Positions 1 through 8,140 of a stretch of 49,456 nt of DNA are shown one piece after another. The notes under the pieces were generated by a model. It saw only the letters and a program-made list of their open reading frames with translations. It searched no databases and was not told the origin of the DNA. Both the position numbers and the translations under genes were made by a program. Source of the stretch: Verrucomicrobiota bacterium (lineage in GTDB: Bacteria; Verrucomicrobiota; Verrucomicrobiia; Limisphaerales; UBA9464); contig JAFLEF010000054.1 in NCBI GenBank assembly GCA_017309115.1, positions 1 through 49,456 on the forward strand, read 5' to 3'. The stretch's first letter is position 1. Each line of letters starts with the position of its first letter.

Positions 1-69
1 CACCCCCTCTCCCGCCCCCCCTGTTTCTCGCTTTGTCCCAGGGCCGACCCTTGGCATCGTCCGCTCATC

Positions 70-1263
70 TTGCGCGAGCGCTGGCAGAAGTTCATTGAAG
101 AGGCGGAAACGTGGTTGCTCGACGTCATCTTCGAGCAACGACCCGGAAAAAAGGCCGCGGCCGTCCGCTTCCTCCTGCTCTCCCTCTCCAAAGTCTTCGC
201 CCTCGCGGTGAAGCTCCGCCGGGTCCTCTACAACTTCCGCATCCTCCGCGACGCCACCCTCGGCGTGCAGGTCATCGCCGTGGGCAACCTCACCGTCGGC
301 GGCACCGGCAAGACCCCGGTCGTGGAGAAGTTTGCCCGGGCCCTGCAGGACGCCGGACGCCGCGTCGCCATTCTCTCCCGCGGCTACCGCTCCCGACCCA
401 AGCCGCTCTCCGAACGTCTCGTGGACAAGCTTCTGCTCCGCGAAGACACCACTCCGCCCCGAGTCGTTTCCGACGGACATTCCCTGCTGCTCGACTCCGA
501 GTCGGCCGGCGACGAACCTTACATGCTCGCCAGCAATCTGCGGGATGTCGTCGTGCTCGTGGACAAGGACCGCGTGAAGGCCGGCCGCTATGCCGTGCAA
601 CAATTCGGCTGCGACACACTGCTATTGGACGACGGATTCCAGTACTGGCGCCTCGCCGGTCGCCGAACCGATGTTGTGCTCGTGGACGCCCAGCAACCCT
701 TCGGCAACGAACACCTGTTGCCCCGCGGAACCCTGCGCGAACCCCCCTCCCACCTGGCGCGGGCCAACGTCATCTTCCTCACCAAGGTCAACCGCGGTTC
801 CCCGGAGGCCGACGCCCGGATCAATGATCTGCGCGCCCGCATTCGCCGGCTCAATGACCGCGCCGAACTCGTCGAGTGCGTTCACCATCCGCTCTACTTC
901 GAGGACGTCTTCACCGGCGAACGCCACGGCATGGACCGTCTGAAGAACCGTCAGGTGGCCAGCCTGAGCGGCATCGCCCAGCCCGAAAGCTTTGAGGCGA
1001 AGCTGACCGAACTTGGCGCCCGCATCGTTCTGGCTCGCCGCTTCGCCGACCATCATCGATTCAGCCAACAGGAAGTGCTCGACGCCATCAACCGAGGCAA
1101 GAAACGCGGTGCCGAACTGCTGGTCACCACCCAGAAGGACGCCGTCCGCTTCCCCAAGATCGACCGACGCGATCTGCCCATTTACTTCATGCGGGTCGAG
1201 ATCAAGATCATCAACGGCGCCGAGGGCTTTGACGACGCGGTGCGCCGCATCTGCTTCAAGTGA
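70..1263 (+). CDS. lpxK: Tetraacyldisaccharide 4'-kinase (lipid A 4'-kinase)
   Basis: LpxK phosphorylates the 4' position of the lipid A disaccharide at the inner face of the cytoplasmic membrane. Seen: a P-loop of the LpxK type (VGGTGKT, residues 76-82, followed by PVVEKF), [26 protein letters not shown] and [10 protein letters not shown], all in family order. A hydrophobic stretch near residues 33-50 would anchor it. At 397 residues it is longer than most LpxK (about 310-350) because of a longer N-terminus. The start used is TTG at 70; the frame stays open to base 1, so the true start could lie further upstream or outside the window. It overlaps the next gene by 4 bases (GTGA), which implies translational coupling. 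Confidence 0.93.
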   Translation: MRERWQKFIEEAETWLLDVIFEQRPGKKAAAVRFLLLSLSKVFALAVKLRRVLYNFRILRDATLGVQVIAVGNLTVGGTGKTPVVEKFARALQDAGRRVAILSRGYRSRPKPLSERLVDKLLLREDTTPPRVVSDGHSLLLDSESAGDEPYMLASNLRDVVVLVDKDRVKAGRYAVQQFGCDTLLLDDGFQYWRLAGRRTDVVLVDAQQPFGNEHLLPRGTLREPPSHLARANVIFLTKVNRGSPEADARINDLRARIRRLNDRAELVECVHHPLYFEDVFTGERHGMDRLKNRQVASLSGIAQPESFEAKLTELGARIVLARRFADHHRFSQQEVLDAINRGKKRGAELLVTTQKDAVRFPKIDRRDLPIYFMRVEIKIINGAEGFDDAVRRICFK

Positions 1264-2186
1264 ACTGGCTGCTCTATCAACTGGGTCGGATCTTCATCGC
1301 GACCGTGCAGGCGCTGCCCCTTGATTGGGTGGCCCGAATCGGTCGCGGCGGCGGAGCCCTCGCCTGGCATCTCGACGGACGGCATCGCCGGGTCGCTCTG
1401 TCCAATCTCGAGCGGGTGTTCGGTCAGGAGAAGTCAGCCGAGGAACGTCTGGCCATCGCCCGGGAAAATTTCCGCCGGCTCGGGGAAAATTACCTCTGCG
1501 CGCTCAAGACCGCCGCGATGTCGGCCGAGGCACTCAAGGAACGCGTTCAGTGGGTCGGACTCAAGGAAGCCATGCCAGCCGACGCGACTTCCGCCGTCGG
1601 CGTCATCGGCCACTTCGGTAACTTCGAACTCTACGCTCGCGTTCGCGAAGAACTGCCCGGATGGAACGCCGCCACCACCTACCGCGCACTGCGACAGCCC
1701 GGACTTAACCGAATCTTTCAGTCGGTGCGGGAACGCAGCGGCTCGCTGTTCTTCGAACGCCGCTCGGAAGGCGAGAAGTTGCGCCAGGCCATGGCCCGGG
1801 GACGCATTCTGCTCGCGCTCCTCGCCGATCAACACGCCGGCGACCGTGGGGCCTGGCTGCCGTTCCTCGGCATCCCGTGTTCCTGCAGCACCGCCTGCGC
1901 GGTCCTGGCCCTGCGCTATCACGCTCGCCTGGGCTCCGCCATCTGTTACCGAATCGGACTGGCCCGCTGGCGCATTGAGGTGGGTCCGCTGATTCCCACC
2001 CACCTTCCGGACGGCACGCCCCGCGACGTGCTCGACATCACCCGCGACACCAACGCGGTCCTCGAAGCCGCGATCCGCCGCGATCCCGCCAACTGGTTCT
2101 GGGTGCACCGCCGCTGGAAGCCGCAGTCAAAGTATCAAGCGAGCCGAACCGCTGGCGCCCCGGCCGAGGACCCGGCGGAAGCGTGA
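1260..2186 (+). CDS. Lipid A biosynthesis lauroyl/KDO2-lipid IV(A) acyltransferase family protein
   Basis: LpxL/HtrB-family acyltransferase, expected to add a secondary acyl chain to lipid A at the membrane. Seen: the family HX4E catalytic pair (H118 and E123 in GHFGNFELYA), ADQHAGDRGAWLPFLGIP as the downstream substrate-binding block, and NWFWVHRRWK close to the C-terminus. Length 308 matches the family. The GTG start at 1260 overlaps the lpxK stop, so the two are co-translated. Which acyl position it modifies cannot be told from sequence alone, so no lpxL/lpxM symbol is given. Confidence 0.9.
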   Translation: MNWLLYQLGRIFIATVQALPLDWVARIGRGGGALAWHLDGRHRRVALSNLERVFGQEKSAEERLAIARENFRRLGENYLCALKTAAMSAEALKERVQWVGLKEAMPADATSAVGVIGHFGNFELYARVREELPGWNAATTYRALRQPGLNRIFQSVRERSGSLFFERRSEGEKLRQAMARGRILLALLADQHAGDRGAWLPFLGIPCSCSTACAVLALRYHARLGSAICYRIGLARWRIEVGPLIPTHLPDGTPRDVLDITRDTNAVLEAAIRRDPANWFWVHRRWKPQSKYQASRTAGAPAEDPAEA

Positions 2187-2211
2187 GGAGTCACCGTTCC
2201 CTTAGTCACCC

Positions 2212-3369
2212 GTGAACCGGCCGTCAGCCCAGGATCGAATCACCCGTCCGGAAAAACCCGGCGAGAAGCTACGCATTCTAGTCCGGGGCGTGAACTGGCT
2301 GGGCGATGCCGTGATGACCACGCCCGCCCTGCTGCGTCTGCGGGAACGATATCCCAAAGCGGAAATCACCCATCTCACCCCAGCCAAACTCTCCGGCCTA
2401 TGGCCCGGACATCCGGCGTTCGACCGCTTCCTGACCTTCGAGAAGAACGAGTCCGTTTGGTCCGTGGCGCGCCGCTTACGCGCCGAGCGATTCGATCTGG
2501 CCGTTGTCCTGCCCAATTCCCCGCGGTCCGCCCTCGAGACGTGGCTCGCCGGCATCCCGCTGCGCGTGGGCGGACGCTGGCCGTGGCGGAACTGGCTGCT
2601 GACCGAACGGATCGAACCCGCCACCGACATCGTCAAGATGCGCAAGCGCACTCCGGCCGAGATTGAGGACCTTATCGCCGGCAAGCGCGCCCCGACCGAA
2701 GCGCCCCCCGACGCCCGGTCGCATCAGATGAACCACTACCTGCGCCTCGTGGCCGCGCTGGGAGCCGATCCCAAGCCGCTGCCCCCTCGGCTGACGGTAA
2801 CCCTGAAGGAGATCGAAGCCGTCCGGGTGAAGCATGGATTCCGTCCGGGTTCGGCCTGGTTGGGCGTGAACGCTGGCGCTGAATACGGACCGGCCAAGCG
2901 TTGGCCAGCCGAACGGTTTGCCATGGTAGCCGACGCAATTCGCCAGGAGTTCGATTGCGGTTTGGCGGTCTTCGGCGGACTGGGCGACGTAGCCCTGGCC
3001 GAAGAACTGTCGGAACAACTCCAAACCGCCGCGCCGACCCTGCGGGTCTTGGCCGGCAAGACCACCCTGCGCGAATTGATGGCGGCCCTGATGTGCTGTC
3101 GGGTGTTGCTAACCAATGACACCGGCCCGATGCACGTGGCCGCCGCGCTGTCCATTCCTGTGGTGGTCCCCTTTGGCAGCACCTCGTCGATTCTCACCGG
3201 ACCTGGCATGCCCGGGGATCCTCAACACCGTTTGATTCAATCGACCGCGCCCTGTTCCCCCTGTTTTTTGCGGACCTGTCCAATCGACCTGCGCTGTCAG
3301 CGTGACATCTCCGTGGAGCAAGTTCTGGCCGAAGTCAGGCGGGCGTGGAAGCCACTGAGGGTAAGCTGA
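2212..3369 (+). CDS. waaF: ADP-heptose--LPS heptosyltransferase, glycosyltransferase family 9
   Basis: GT9 enzyme that transfers heptose onto the LPS inner core at the cytoplasmic face of the inner membrane. Seen: N-terminal LVRGVNWLGDAVMTTPALLRLR, the middle block NAGAEYGPAKRWPAERF, and the nucleotide-sugar site NDTGPMHVAAAL followed by PFGSTS, then the Cys-rich C-terminal segment CSPCFLRTCPIDLRC seen in many WaaF. GTG start, 25 bases after the acyltransferase; third gene of a lipid A/core operon. The last codons and stop lie in a short repeat (AGCTGAGAGCTGAG) that also supplies the end of the SRPBCC gene at 16.3 kb. WaaF rather than WaaC is inferred from the Cys-rich segment. Confidence 0.88.
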   Translation: MNRPSAQDRITRPEKPGEKLRILVRGVNWLGDAVMTTPALLRLRERYPKAEITHLTPAKLSGLWPGHPAFDRFLTFEKNESVWSVARRLRAERFDLAVVLPNSPRSALETWLAGIPLRVGGRWPWRNWLLTERIEPATDIVKMRKRTPAEIEDLIAGKRAPTEAPPDARSHQMNHYLRLVAALGADPKPLPPRLTVTLKEIEAVRVKHGFRPGSAWLGVNAGAEYGPAKRWPAERFAMVADAIRQEFDCGLAVFGGLGDVALAEELSEQLQTAAPTLRVLAGKTTLRELMAALMCCRVLLTNDTGPMHVAAALSIPVVVPFGSTSSILTGPGMPGDPQHRLIQSTAPCSPCFLRTCPIDLRCQRDISVEQVLAEVRRAWKPLRVS

Positions 3370-3434
3370 GAGCTGAGTGGTCGGAAGGGATCAGAAACGC
3401 GCCACGGTAAGGCGAGGTTCCACCGAACCGTTCG
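3364..3434. repeat. AGCTGAGAGCTGAG repeat followed by a half copy of the family A palindromic element
   Basis: Bases 3364-3390 (AGCTGAGAGCTGAGTGGTCGGAAGGG region) recur at 16321-16353. Both copies overlap the 3' end of a rightward gene and are followed closely by a GGTA(G/A)GGCGA-type element (here 3405-3434, left half only; full copies at 16357-16449 and 40708-40799). The rest of the gap to the next gene at 3533 shows another AGCTGAGAG copy near 3461 and nothing else I recognise. Confidence 0.7.
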
Positions 3435-3532
3435 TACTCCGCTACCCACACACCAGTTGAGAGCTGAGAGTTGAGAGGTAAATCCTGGTAATCATCACAT
3501 TAGAAGTGTCGACGGGTTTGTGGTCCCAATGC

Positions 3533-4171
3533 TCATCCGTTCCCTCGGTTCTTGCTACTCTCAGCTTTCCCGCCTCGCTGCGCCCAGTGAAACACCGCCC
3601 CAAGCCCCGCCCCAAACCCCAGACCATAGAAAAGTCCCCAGCTCAACTTCGCGATCGTACCCAACTGACCCCGAGTGAGTTGGGGCAGGAGGTCGGCGTT
3701 CTCTCGATTCAGCAATCCGTACATCACCACGCCTCCGAGGAAATAGCCGGCGGAATGCGCTACGAAGAACAGGGGAATCGCCCAACGCGCGGCATCCAAC
3801 CGCCCCAGGCGCCAGCAAATCCAGCCAGCAAAGACCGCACTCCCGGCCAGGGACCCCAGCCATTCACCCAGACCCGATCCCAGGGCAAACCAGGCGCCAC
3901 TCCACACCCCTGAGTAGAGCAGGAAGGCCGGCACGAAGAGCCCATAGAAACGCTTGAACCGGTGGGATCCTTCCAACAACGGATGCAACAGCAAGCCGGC
4001 CAACCCCACGAACACCAGCGCCGTTACCGCATAGAGACCCGCTTCCCCCACCGTCGCGTAAAACCACCGACCTGCGAAGGCCCACACCGAGAAGCCCGCC
4101 AGACTCACCCCGGTGAATCCCAGGGTGCCGATCGTCAGGGAGCGGGCGAGGGTGGGGGCCGGATGATCCAT
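3533..4171 (-). CDS. Hypothetical polytopic membrane protein
   Basis: 212 residues with about five to six hydrophobic helices and short loops, e.g. LYAVTALVFVGLAGLLLHPLL and FFVAHSAGYFLGGVVMYGLL. Composition is rich in Gly, Ala, Leu and aromatic residues, as in small integral membrane proteins. I recognise no family and no catalytic motif. ATG start at 4171. It lies 14 bases downstream of the lipoprotein gene on the same strand, so the two are probably co-transcribed. The codon usage is like that of its neighbours, with no sign of transfer. Confidence 0.72.
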   Translation of the reverse strand: MDHPAPTLARSLTIGTLGFTGVSLAGFSVWAFAGRWFYATVGEAGLYAVTALVFVGLAGLLLHPLLEGSHRFKRFYGLFVPAFLLYSGVWSGAWFALGSGLGEWLGSLAGSAVFAGWICWRLGRLDAARWAIPLFFVAHSAGYFLGGVVMYGLLNRENADLLPQLTRGQLGTIAKLSWGLFYGLGFGAGLGAVFHWAQRGGKAESSKNRGNG

Positions 4172-4185
4172 AACTTAGCGTGGAC

Positions 4186-4587
4186 TTACTGAAAGCGGAT
4201 GGCGACGGCCACGATGCCGTTGGCGGGATAATGCGCCTTTTGATCCGACGCCACCGGATCCACCTGCACCGAGGAGAACCGCTGCTTGGGATCCCAGACG
4301 ATATACATCGCGTGAGCCCCGAGATCAGCCGCCGCCTGACGGAGTTCCAGATCGATTTCCTGCCAACTGGCGCCCTTGGCGGGTTCGATGATGATTTCCC
4401 CCACCTTCACATGCGCCCGATTGGGAGCCCAAGGAACCAACTGAATTCGCGCGACATCGGTATCTGCGAACTGTTCCGACCCCGGCTCAGCTTGACTCTT
4501 GGTGGTGGTACACCCCGTTGACAGGCTCACCAGCGCGAGGGCAAGTCCGCAGGCGGCGAATCTCCGAAACTCAGGAAGCACTTGCAT
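4186..4587 (-). CDS. Predicted lipoprotein of unknown function
   Basis: 133 residues from the ATG at 4587. That start is chosen because it gives an immediate signal peptide with a lipobox (LVSLSTGC, Cys about residue 25), whereas the open frame further upstream encodes no signal. After the lipobox come a short polar linker and a compact alpha/beta domain (VKVGEIIIEP, DLELRQAAADLGAHAMYIVWDP). The domain resembles small bacterial lipoproteins that bind metal or sense the envelope, but I cannot assign a family. It ends with a hydrophobic beta strand, GIVAVAIRFQ. Likely co-transcribed with the membrane protein that follows at 4171. Confidence 0.75.
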   Translation of the reverse strand: MQVLPEFRRFAACGLALALVSLSTGCTTTKSQAEPGSEQFADTDVARIQLVPWAPNRAHVKVGEIIIEPAKGASWQEIDLELRQAAADLGAHAMYIVWDPKQRFSSVQVDPVASDQKAHYPANGIVAVAIRFQ

Positions 4588-5065
4588 CCGCGCCTTGTTG
4601 CCGGGATCCGTCGCCGGCTCAAGCGGGAAAGAGAGGAAGGTACGGGGTAAGGCGGGGTAAGGGCAGGGCGAGCCGTCCGCGCCCTCCGCCCCGTAGCCGA
4701 CGACGGCAGGAGGCGCCATTCATTCCCCTACGCGTCACTTGAACTCTCGCCCGGGGAGTTTGGGACAGGTCGGTTTCACGCGAAGCGTCTTGGACGGCGG
4801 TCGCGCAACGCAGTGGCGCTACCGCTTTTCGTCGCGGCGAGTGGCGCCTCGAAAAACCCCGTACCCTTGCCCGCGATTTGAAGGCATCTGGAGGATCAGA
4901 CGACCAGCGAGAATCTCCCGAGGCGCAGACGCGCAGAGAGACACCGGGAGGGACCTTCCTGCCCAGAGCAGCCAAAGCCGCCAGACAAATCTGGTCACTG
5001 GCTGGTTTTCGATGACCCTCTCCGCACGTCATGGGTGTTCATCACTACAAGCTCGCAGTTGTTCA
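4588..5065. repeat. Gene-free stretch with hairpin repeat (family E) and purine-rich GGTAAG motifs
   Basis: No convincing gene. At 4637-4665 there are GGGGTAAGG repeats of the kind also seen at 9286-9310, 9586-9620 and 16447-16465. At 4790-4829 a TTGGACGGCGG...GCTACCGCTTTT hairpin belongs to the same family as the copies at 26256-26292 and 26564-26612. The rest (4830-5065) holds a degenerate GAGGCGCAGACGCGCAGAG stretch and presumably the promoter of the next gene. Confidence 0.55.
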
Positions 5066-5500
5066 ATGGACAAGAAAATGTGCATGAAGACTCAAGTGGA
5101 GTTTCGGTCGTCCAAGTTCCCGCCGTACGACGGCGAGGAAGAAGAGATTAATCCGGGACGTTGGGGCAAACGATTGGCCGAGTATTTGGCGGCGAAGCTC
5201 GCGGAGAAGGGGATCGCGACGGACGAGATGGCGGTCGAAGACTGGGGCTGCTTTTTGCCCATTCAGAATTGCGGCTTCCGCCTGGCACTCTGCTGCGGAC
5301 ATCAGACCGGCGACCACGATCAGTTTCTCGTCTTCACGGATCCAAGCACTCCAAGTTTTAGGAGATGGTTCTGGAAGATCGATGCAACGCCACAGTTTTG
5401 TCGACTACTTGGCGCTGTCCGAGAGATTCTCGAGGCAGACCCCGAGATTCGGGATATCGAGTGGAACGACTATCCCGTTGTAAAATCGTCGACACCATGA
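5066..5500 (+). CDS. Conserved hypothetical protein
   Basis: About 144 residues from ATG 5066 (in-frame ATGs at 5078 and 5084 are also possible; no ribosome site decides between them). Seen: an acidic YDGEEEEINPGRWGKRLAEYLAAKLAEKG segment, then EDWGCFLPIQN, LALCCGHQ and PSFRRWFWKID, then a helical tail AVREILEADPEIRDIEW. This pattern matches a widespread bacterial family of unknown function in which a conserved EDWGW-type motif is followed by two beta strands. It overlaps the next gene by ATGA, so the two are translationally coupled. It lies in the accessory zone. Confidence 0.75.
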   Translation: MDKKMCMKTQVEFRSSKFPPYDGEEEEINPGRWGKRLAEYLAAKLAEKGIATDEMAVEDWGCFLPIQNCGFRLALCCGHQTGDHDQFLVFTDPSTPSFRRWFWKIDATPQFCRLLGAVREILEADPEIRDIEWNDYPVVKSSTP

Positions 5501-5904
5501 CCAGCAACGAGGCTTTACAAAGATTCGGTTTACCAGCGTCACTTCAGAGCCGCGCCGAGATTCGCCAACTTCTCGCCGAGGAGATTGAGCGAGAGAAACG
5601 AGGACAAGGCGGCGAGGAGATGCTTCGGACCTTGTGCGTCCAACTCTTCAGCCTGGGAGTTGTTGAGGACGTACTCCTCATCTGGCATGCCAAGCAGTCG
5701 AGCTTCGATGCCGGTTGCGGGCTGGATGTGCAGTTTCTCTGCGGCGCAGGTCTATCGGAAACGAGAATGTTTCTGGCGCGGTCGAGCACACCGTCAGCAG
5801 CAGGGGCTTTGAAGTACCTGACCGAGTGCGATCAGGCAGGCGACTTTGACGGATGGACCCCGCGATCGAGCGTTGAGCACTACCGCCACTATTTTGGTTT
5901 GTGA
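5497..5904 (+). CDS. Hypothetical protein, coupled to the upstream gene
   Basis: 135 residues from the ATG at 5497, chosen because it overlaps the preceding stop in the ATGA arrangement. Mostly helical. It starts MTSNEALQRFGLPASLQSRAE and carries RQLLAEEIEREKRGQG followed by a hydrophobic TLCVQLFSLGVVEDVLLIWHAKQSSFDAGCGLDVQFLCGAGL segment read in parts. The WHAKxSxFDxxxxxDVQxLxGAG pattern is seen in conserved hypothetical proteins that often accompany other small soluble proteins. No enzymatic motif. The overlap suggests the two products work together. Confidence 0.72.
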   Translation: MTSNEALQRFGLPASLQSRAEIRQLLAEEIEREKRGQGGEEMLRTLCVQLFSLGVVEDVLLIWHAKQSSFDAGCGLDVQFLCGAGLSETRMFLARSSTPSAAGALKYLTECDQAGDFDGWTPRSSVEHYRHYFGL

Positions 5905-6037
5905 CCACTTCGTGGATTAACACTGGTCACTGGGCCGATGCAGGCAGTGAAGGCAGGCCGCTACATCCCCCATCACCAGTCACCCGAGGACATGATTTCT
6001 GGCCCTGGTTTTTCTTCCCGTACAGACTGCGCCTTCC

Positions 6038-6514
6038 ATGAACGAGTCTCTTTCGCTGCGTGCGGTTGAACCGGAAGATTTACCGATCTTTTTCGCGCAT
6101 CAGCTGGACCCGGAAGCCACCCGGATGGCTGCGTTTCCTCCCCGCGATCACGAATCGTTCATGGCCCATTGGACCACCAAGATCCTCGGCAATCCCGAGG
6201 TGGTAAGTCGGACGATCATCTGGGGTGGGCGCGTGGTGGGAAATGTGGGCGCCTGGACCGATGCCGAGACCCAGGAACGATTCATCTGCTACTGGATCGG
6301 CCGGGAGTTCTGGGGTCAGGGCTTGGCGACCGCTGCGGTCCGTCTCCTGATCCAAATCGAGCCGAGTCGCCCGCTCGCTGCCCGGGTCGTGAAGCACAAT
6401 GTGGGTTCCATCCGCGTGCTCGAAAAGGTCGGATTCACACGGGCCGGTGAAGACGCCTTCACGGGCTCAAACGGAACGAGGCATGAAGAGTTCGTCTATG
6501 TCCTCAAGGAGTAG
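6038..6514 (+). CDS. GNAT-family N-acetyltransferase (RimJ/RimL-like)
   Basis: 158 residues. Expected to transfer an acetyl group from acetyl-CoA to a small molecule or protein amine. Seen: the RimL-type start LRAVEPEDLPIFFAHQLDPEA, the acetyl-CoA binding loop in REFWGQGLATAAVRLL (Q/R-x-x-G-x-G/A type), and the C-terminal block NVGSIRVLEKVGFTRAGED that follows in this subfamily. ATG start. It stands alone, with non-coding repeats on its right. Substrate unknown; such genes are common cargo of accessory zones. Confidence 0.88.
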   Translation: MNESLSLRAVEPEDLPIFFAHQLDPEATRMAAFPPRDHESFMAHWTTKILGNPEVVSRTIIWGGRVVGNVGAWTDAETQERFICYWIGREFWGQGLATAAVRLLIQIEPSRPLAARVVKHNVGSIRVLEKVGFTRAGEDAFTGSNGTRHEEFVYVLKE

Positions 6515-6936
6515 TTCTGAAATTCCTCGCTCGCCGTATTGGCCCAGCAACATCGCCTTTGATTGAACCAACGGGGGGGGGTGATCCGCAGATGATCGCC
6601 GATTCTTGGTCCTTAAAGACGGGGATGGAGTACCAGGTCATCTGAGGCAGTCCGGTCGATCGGTAGTTCCGCCGGCTGAAGTTGGGACTTCGAACGCTCC
6701 CAATTCCGGCCAATTCCCATTCGAGTTCTTCGAGTGATTTGTGGTTTCTACTCCTATTCGTATTCCCGGGTTGGATTCGTGAATCAGATGGCCCGCCCAT
6801 CCGACGATTGGCAACCGTCTGACAGGCCCAATTTTTGATTCAATGAAGCACGCCCGTTTACAATGTTTCGCCGCTACGATAGGTCTCAACGAGCGGACGA
6901 TCCTTGAGTTAAAACGTCAGCCGTCATCGCACGTCC
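6515..6936. repeat. Gene-free stretch with degenerate C and D repeat copies
   Basis: No gene is supported. Bases 6632-6653 (ACCAGGTCATCTGAGGCAGTCC) are a diverged copy of the family C site (CCAGGTAATCTGAAGCAGTC), and 6666-6695 are a right-half copy of the family D inverted-repeat element (CCGCCGGCTGAAG...GGACTTCGAAC). The order C then D is the same as at 7611-7671 and 36909-37059. AT content is higher than in neighbouring genes. Confidence 0.65.
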
Positions 6937-7050
6937 ATGAGTTCATTGCCGATCTATGTTTACGTCGATGTGGACGACACGTTCGTTCGTAGCGCCAGTT
7001 CCAAGCGCATTCCGATGCCGGCGGCGATTCATCACGTTGGAAGATTACAG
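6937..7050 (+). pseudogene. N-terminal remnant of a HAD-like hypothetical protein
   Basis: The ATG at 6937 opens a frame whose first ~36 residues read SSLPIYVYVDVDDTFVRS then KRIPMPAAIHHVGRLQE. The DVDDT(F/L)VRS motif is a HAD-type Asp-x-Asp-x-Thr nucleophile loop and the KRIPMP(A)xxxHV continuation is typical of a small bacterial HAD-like family of about 130 residues. After about residue 38 the similarity stops and the frame ends at 7134 with no further HAD motifs. I infer a truncated gene whose 3' part was replaced. The family assignment is from memory of the motif, not a search. Confidence 0.5.
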
Positions 7051-7079
7051 GAAACATCTGACATGACAGCGAACCGAAG

Positions 7080-7130
7080 GTCCAGCGGCTCGGAGTTGGC
7101 CGAATCAGCTGGTGATGAACTGCGTTGGAC
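7080..7130 (+). other. Imperfect palindrome resembling an integron attC site
   Basis: GTCCAGC at 7080-7086 pairs with GTTGGAC at 7124-7130 (one mismatch), and inside them CCAGC (7082-7086) pairs with GCTGG (7108-7112) and TCGG with CCGA. GTTGGAC fits the GTTRRRY cleavage-box consensus, and the next ORF begins 1 base later (ATG at 7131), as in a gene cassette. The left box GTCCAGC departs from RYYYAAC at one position and no integrase is in the window, so this is only a candidate. Confidence 0.3.
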
Positions 7131-7466
7131 ATGATGGCGTTCCTCTCATTGGTATTGCTGACGACCGCCAGTCTGGGGTGTTTCGGCGCTACGATCACCA
7201 TCCGGAGTTGGTGGTCACGTTTGGTGGCGCTCTACCTTGGCATCTTGTGTTTAGTCCTCGTCGCGGCGAGTGGGTGGTTTCTGGCCGACTCGTATGTTCA
7301 CGGTCCCGGAACGCGTTGGCATCTTGGCATCCTGATCGTTTCAGCCTCCTTTGGAGTGGCGTCATTGGTTCATTCCATTTTTCCAAAACAGACGGACCCG
7401 AAGATAGGCCGATTGCTGCGAACCCTAACAAGTCGGTTATGTGGACCTTTCAAAAGGAGCAACTAG
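7131..7466 (+). CDS. Small hypothetical membrane protein
   Basis: 111 residues from ATG 7131 (ATG 7134 equally possible). Three hydrophobic segments are visible: AFLSLVLLTTASLGCFGATI, LVALYLGILCLVLVAASGWFL and a weaker LGILIVSASFGVASLVHSIF. A basic C-terminal tail follows (KIGRLLRTLTSRLCG). No recognised family. It begins directly after an attC-like palindrome and its last residues overlap the start of a DUF6940-like remnant, so it may be a cassette-type gene or itself partly degraded. Confidence 0.5.
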   Translation: MMAFLSLVLLTTASLGCFGATITIRSWWSRLVALYLGILCLVLVAASGWFLADSYVHGPGTRWHLGILIVSASFGVASLVHSIFPKQTDPKIGRLLRTLTSRLCGPFKRSN

Positions 7467-7588
7467 ACGAAGGTCGCGTGCTGCGAGTGGTCGTGCAGTT
7501 CGATTCCACCGCTGTTTCCTATCGCGACGTTTTGAATCGATGGCAGAACTACGGTTTCGAGCCATACCGACGATGGCACGCCCACTGA
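7439..7588 (+). pseudogene. N-terminal remnant of a DUF6940-like protein
   Basis: From ATG 7439 the 49-residue frame reads MWTFQKEQLDEGRVLRVVVQ then SYRDVLNRWQNYGFEP before running into unrelated residues and a stop. The W-x-x-x-KE-L--GR-LRx(V)--DS--VSYxDVLxRWQ pattern is the start of DUF6940-type proteins, which normally continue for well over 150 residues with an FRWETPP motif that is absent here. It is therefore a truncated copy. Family call is from memory of the motif. Confidence 0.5.
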
Positions 7589-7933
7589 CACCCACCATCG
7601 AAAGAGCGTTAGGTCATTTGAGACAGTCCTGGGGTCCAGCAGCTCCGCCGGCTGAAGCCGGGACTCCGAACGCTCAGAGTTCCGATCATTTCCGCCTCCG
7701 CGATCTCCGCGTACTCCGCGGGAACCCTCTGCCCTCGTCACGCGAGGTTCGACGGCGGTTGTTCTGGCGCTGACCAGCGAAGGCCGCGTTCCGGCGCTCC
7801 GCTCGGAAGCGCGGGGACGGCCCGGCGGTCCATCCCTACCCATCAGACCATACTGCCTCCACTTGCCGTTTACCGCCATGCTTCTGCGTCAGGAACCTTG
7901 ACAGAGCAATCGACGTCCATCTTACCTCTAGTA
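7589..7933. repeat. Repeat stretch: C and D remnants plus family B copy 1
   Basis: 7611-7630 is a degenerate C site (AGGTCATTTGAGACAGTCCT) and 7642-7671 a right-half D element (GCTCCGCCGGCTGAAGCCGG then GACTCCGAAC). 7691-7840 is the first of four copies of family B, a ~150 bp sequence running from CCGCCTCCGCGATCTCCGCG to GCGGTCCATCCCTACC. The copies at 7691, 8378 and 9455 lie in the same orientation; that at 33753 is inverted and partial. No gene is supported before hicB. Confidence 0.8.
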
Positions 7934-8140
7934 ATGACGCTTACAGCCGTTTTGATTCCGGCGGAAGAGGGCGGTTTTGTTGCATTTAACCCCGAAACAG
8001 GCACTACAACCCAAGGTGATTCCGTTTCCGAGGCGGTAAGCAATCTCCGAGAGGCAACCGAGCTTTACTTGGAAGAGTTTCCGCTAACCCAAAAGGGCCA
8101 CTCTTTATTGACCACGTTCGAGGTGACGGCACATGCCTAA
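7934..8140 (+). CDS. hicB: HicB-family antitoxin
   Basis: 68 residues from ATG 7934 (an open frame from 7898 adds 12 residues without family similarity). HicB antitoxins bind and neutralise the HicA mRNA interferase. Seen: TAVLIPAEEGGFVAFNPETG, TQGDSVSEAVSNLREATELYLEEF and a C-terminal LLTTFEV strand, the partial RNase H-like fold of the family. There is no separate DNA-binding domain. It overlaps the downstream hicA by 8 bases, the usual coupling, but hicA is frameshifted. Confidence 0.85.
   Translation: MTLTAVLIPAEEGGFVAFNPETGTTTQGDSVSEAVSNLREATELYLEEFPLTQKGHSLLTTFEVTAHA

Noticed and set aside
4588-4719. N-terminal extension of the lipoprotein frame
   Set aside because: The 44 added residues are not a signal or known domain; the ATG at 4587 gives a clean lipobox signal.
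7112-7438. Upstream extension of the DUF6940-like remnant frame
   Set aside because: Overlaps the small membrane protein in another frame and has no DUF6940 similarity before ATG 7439.
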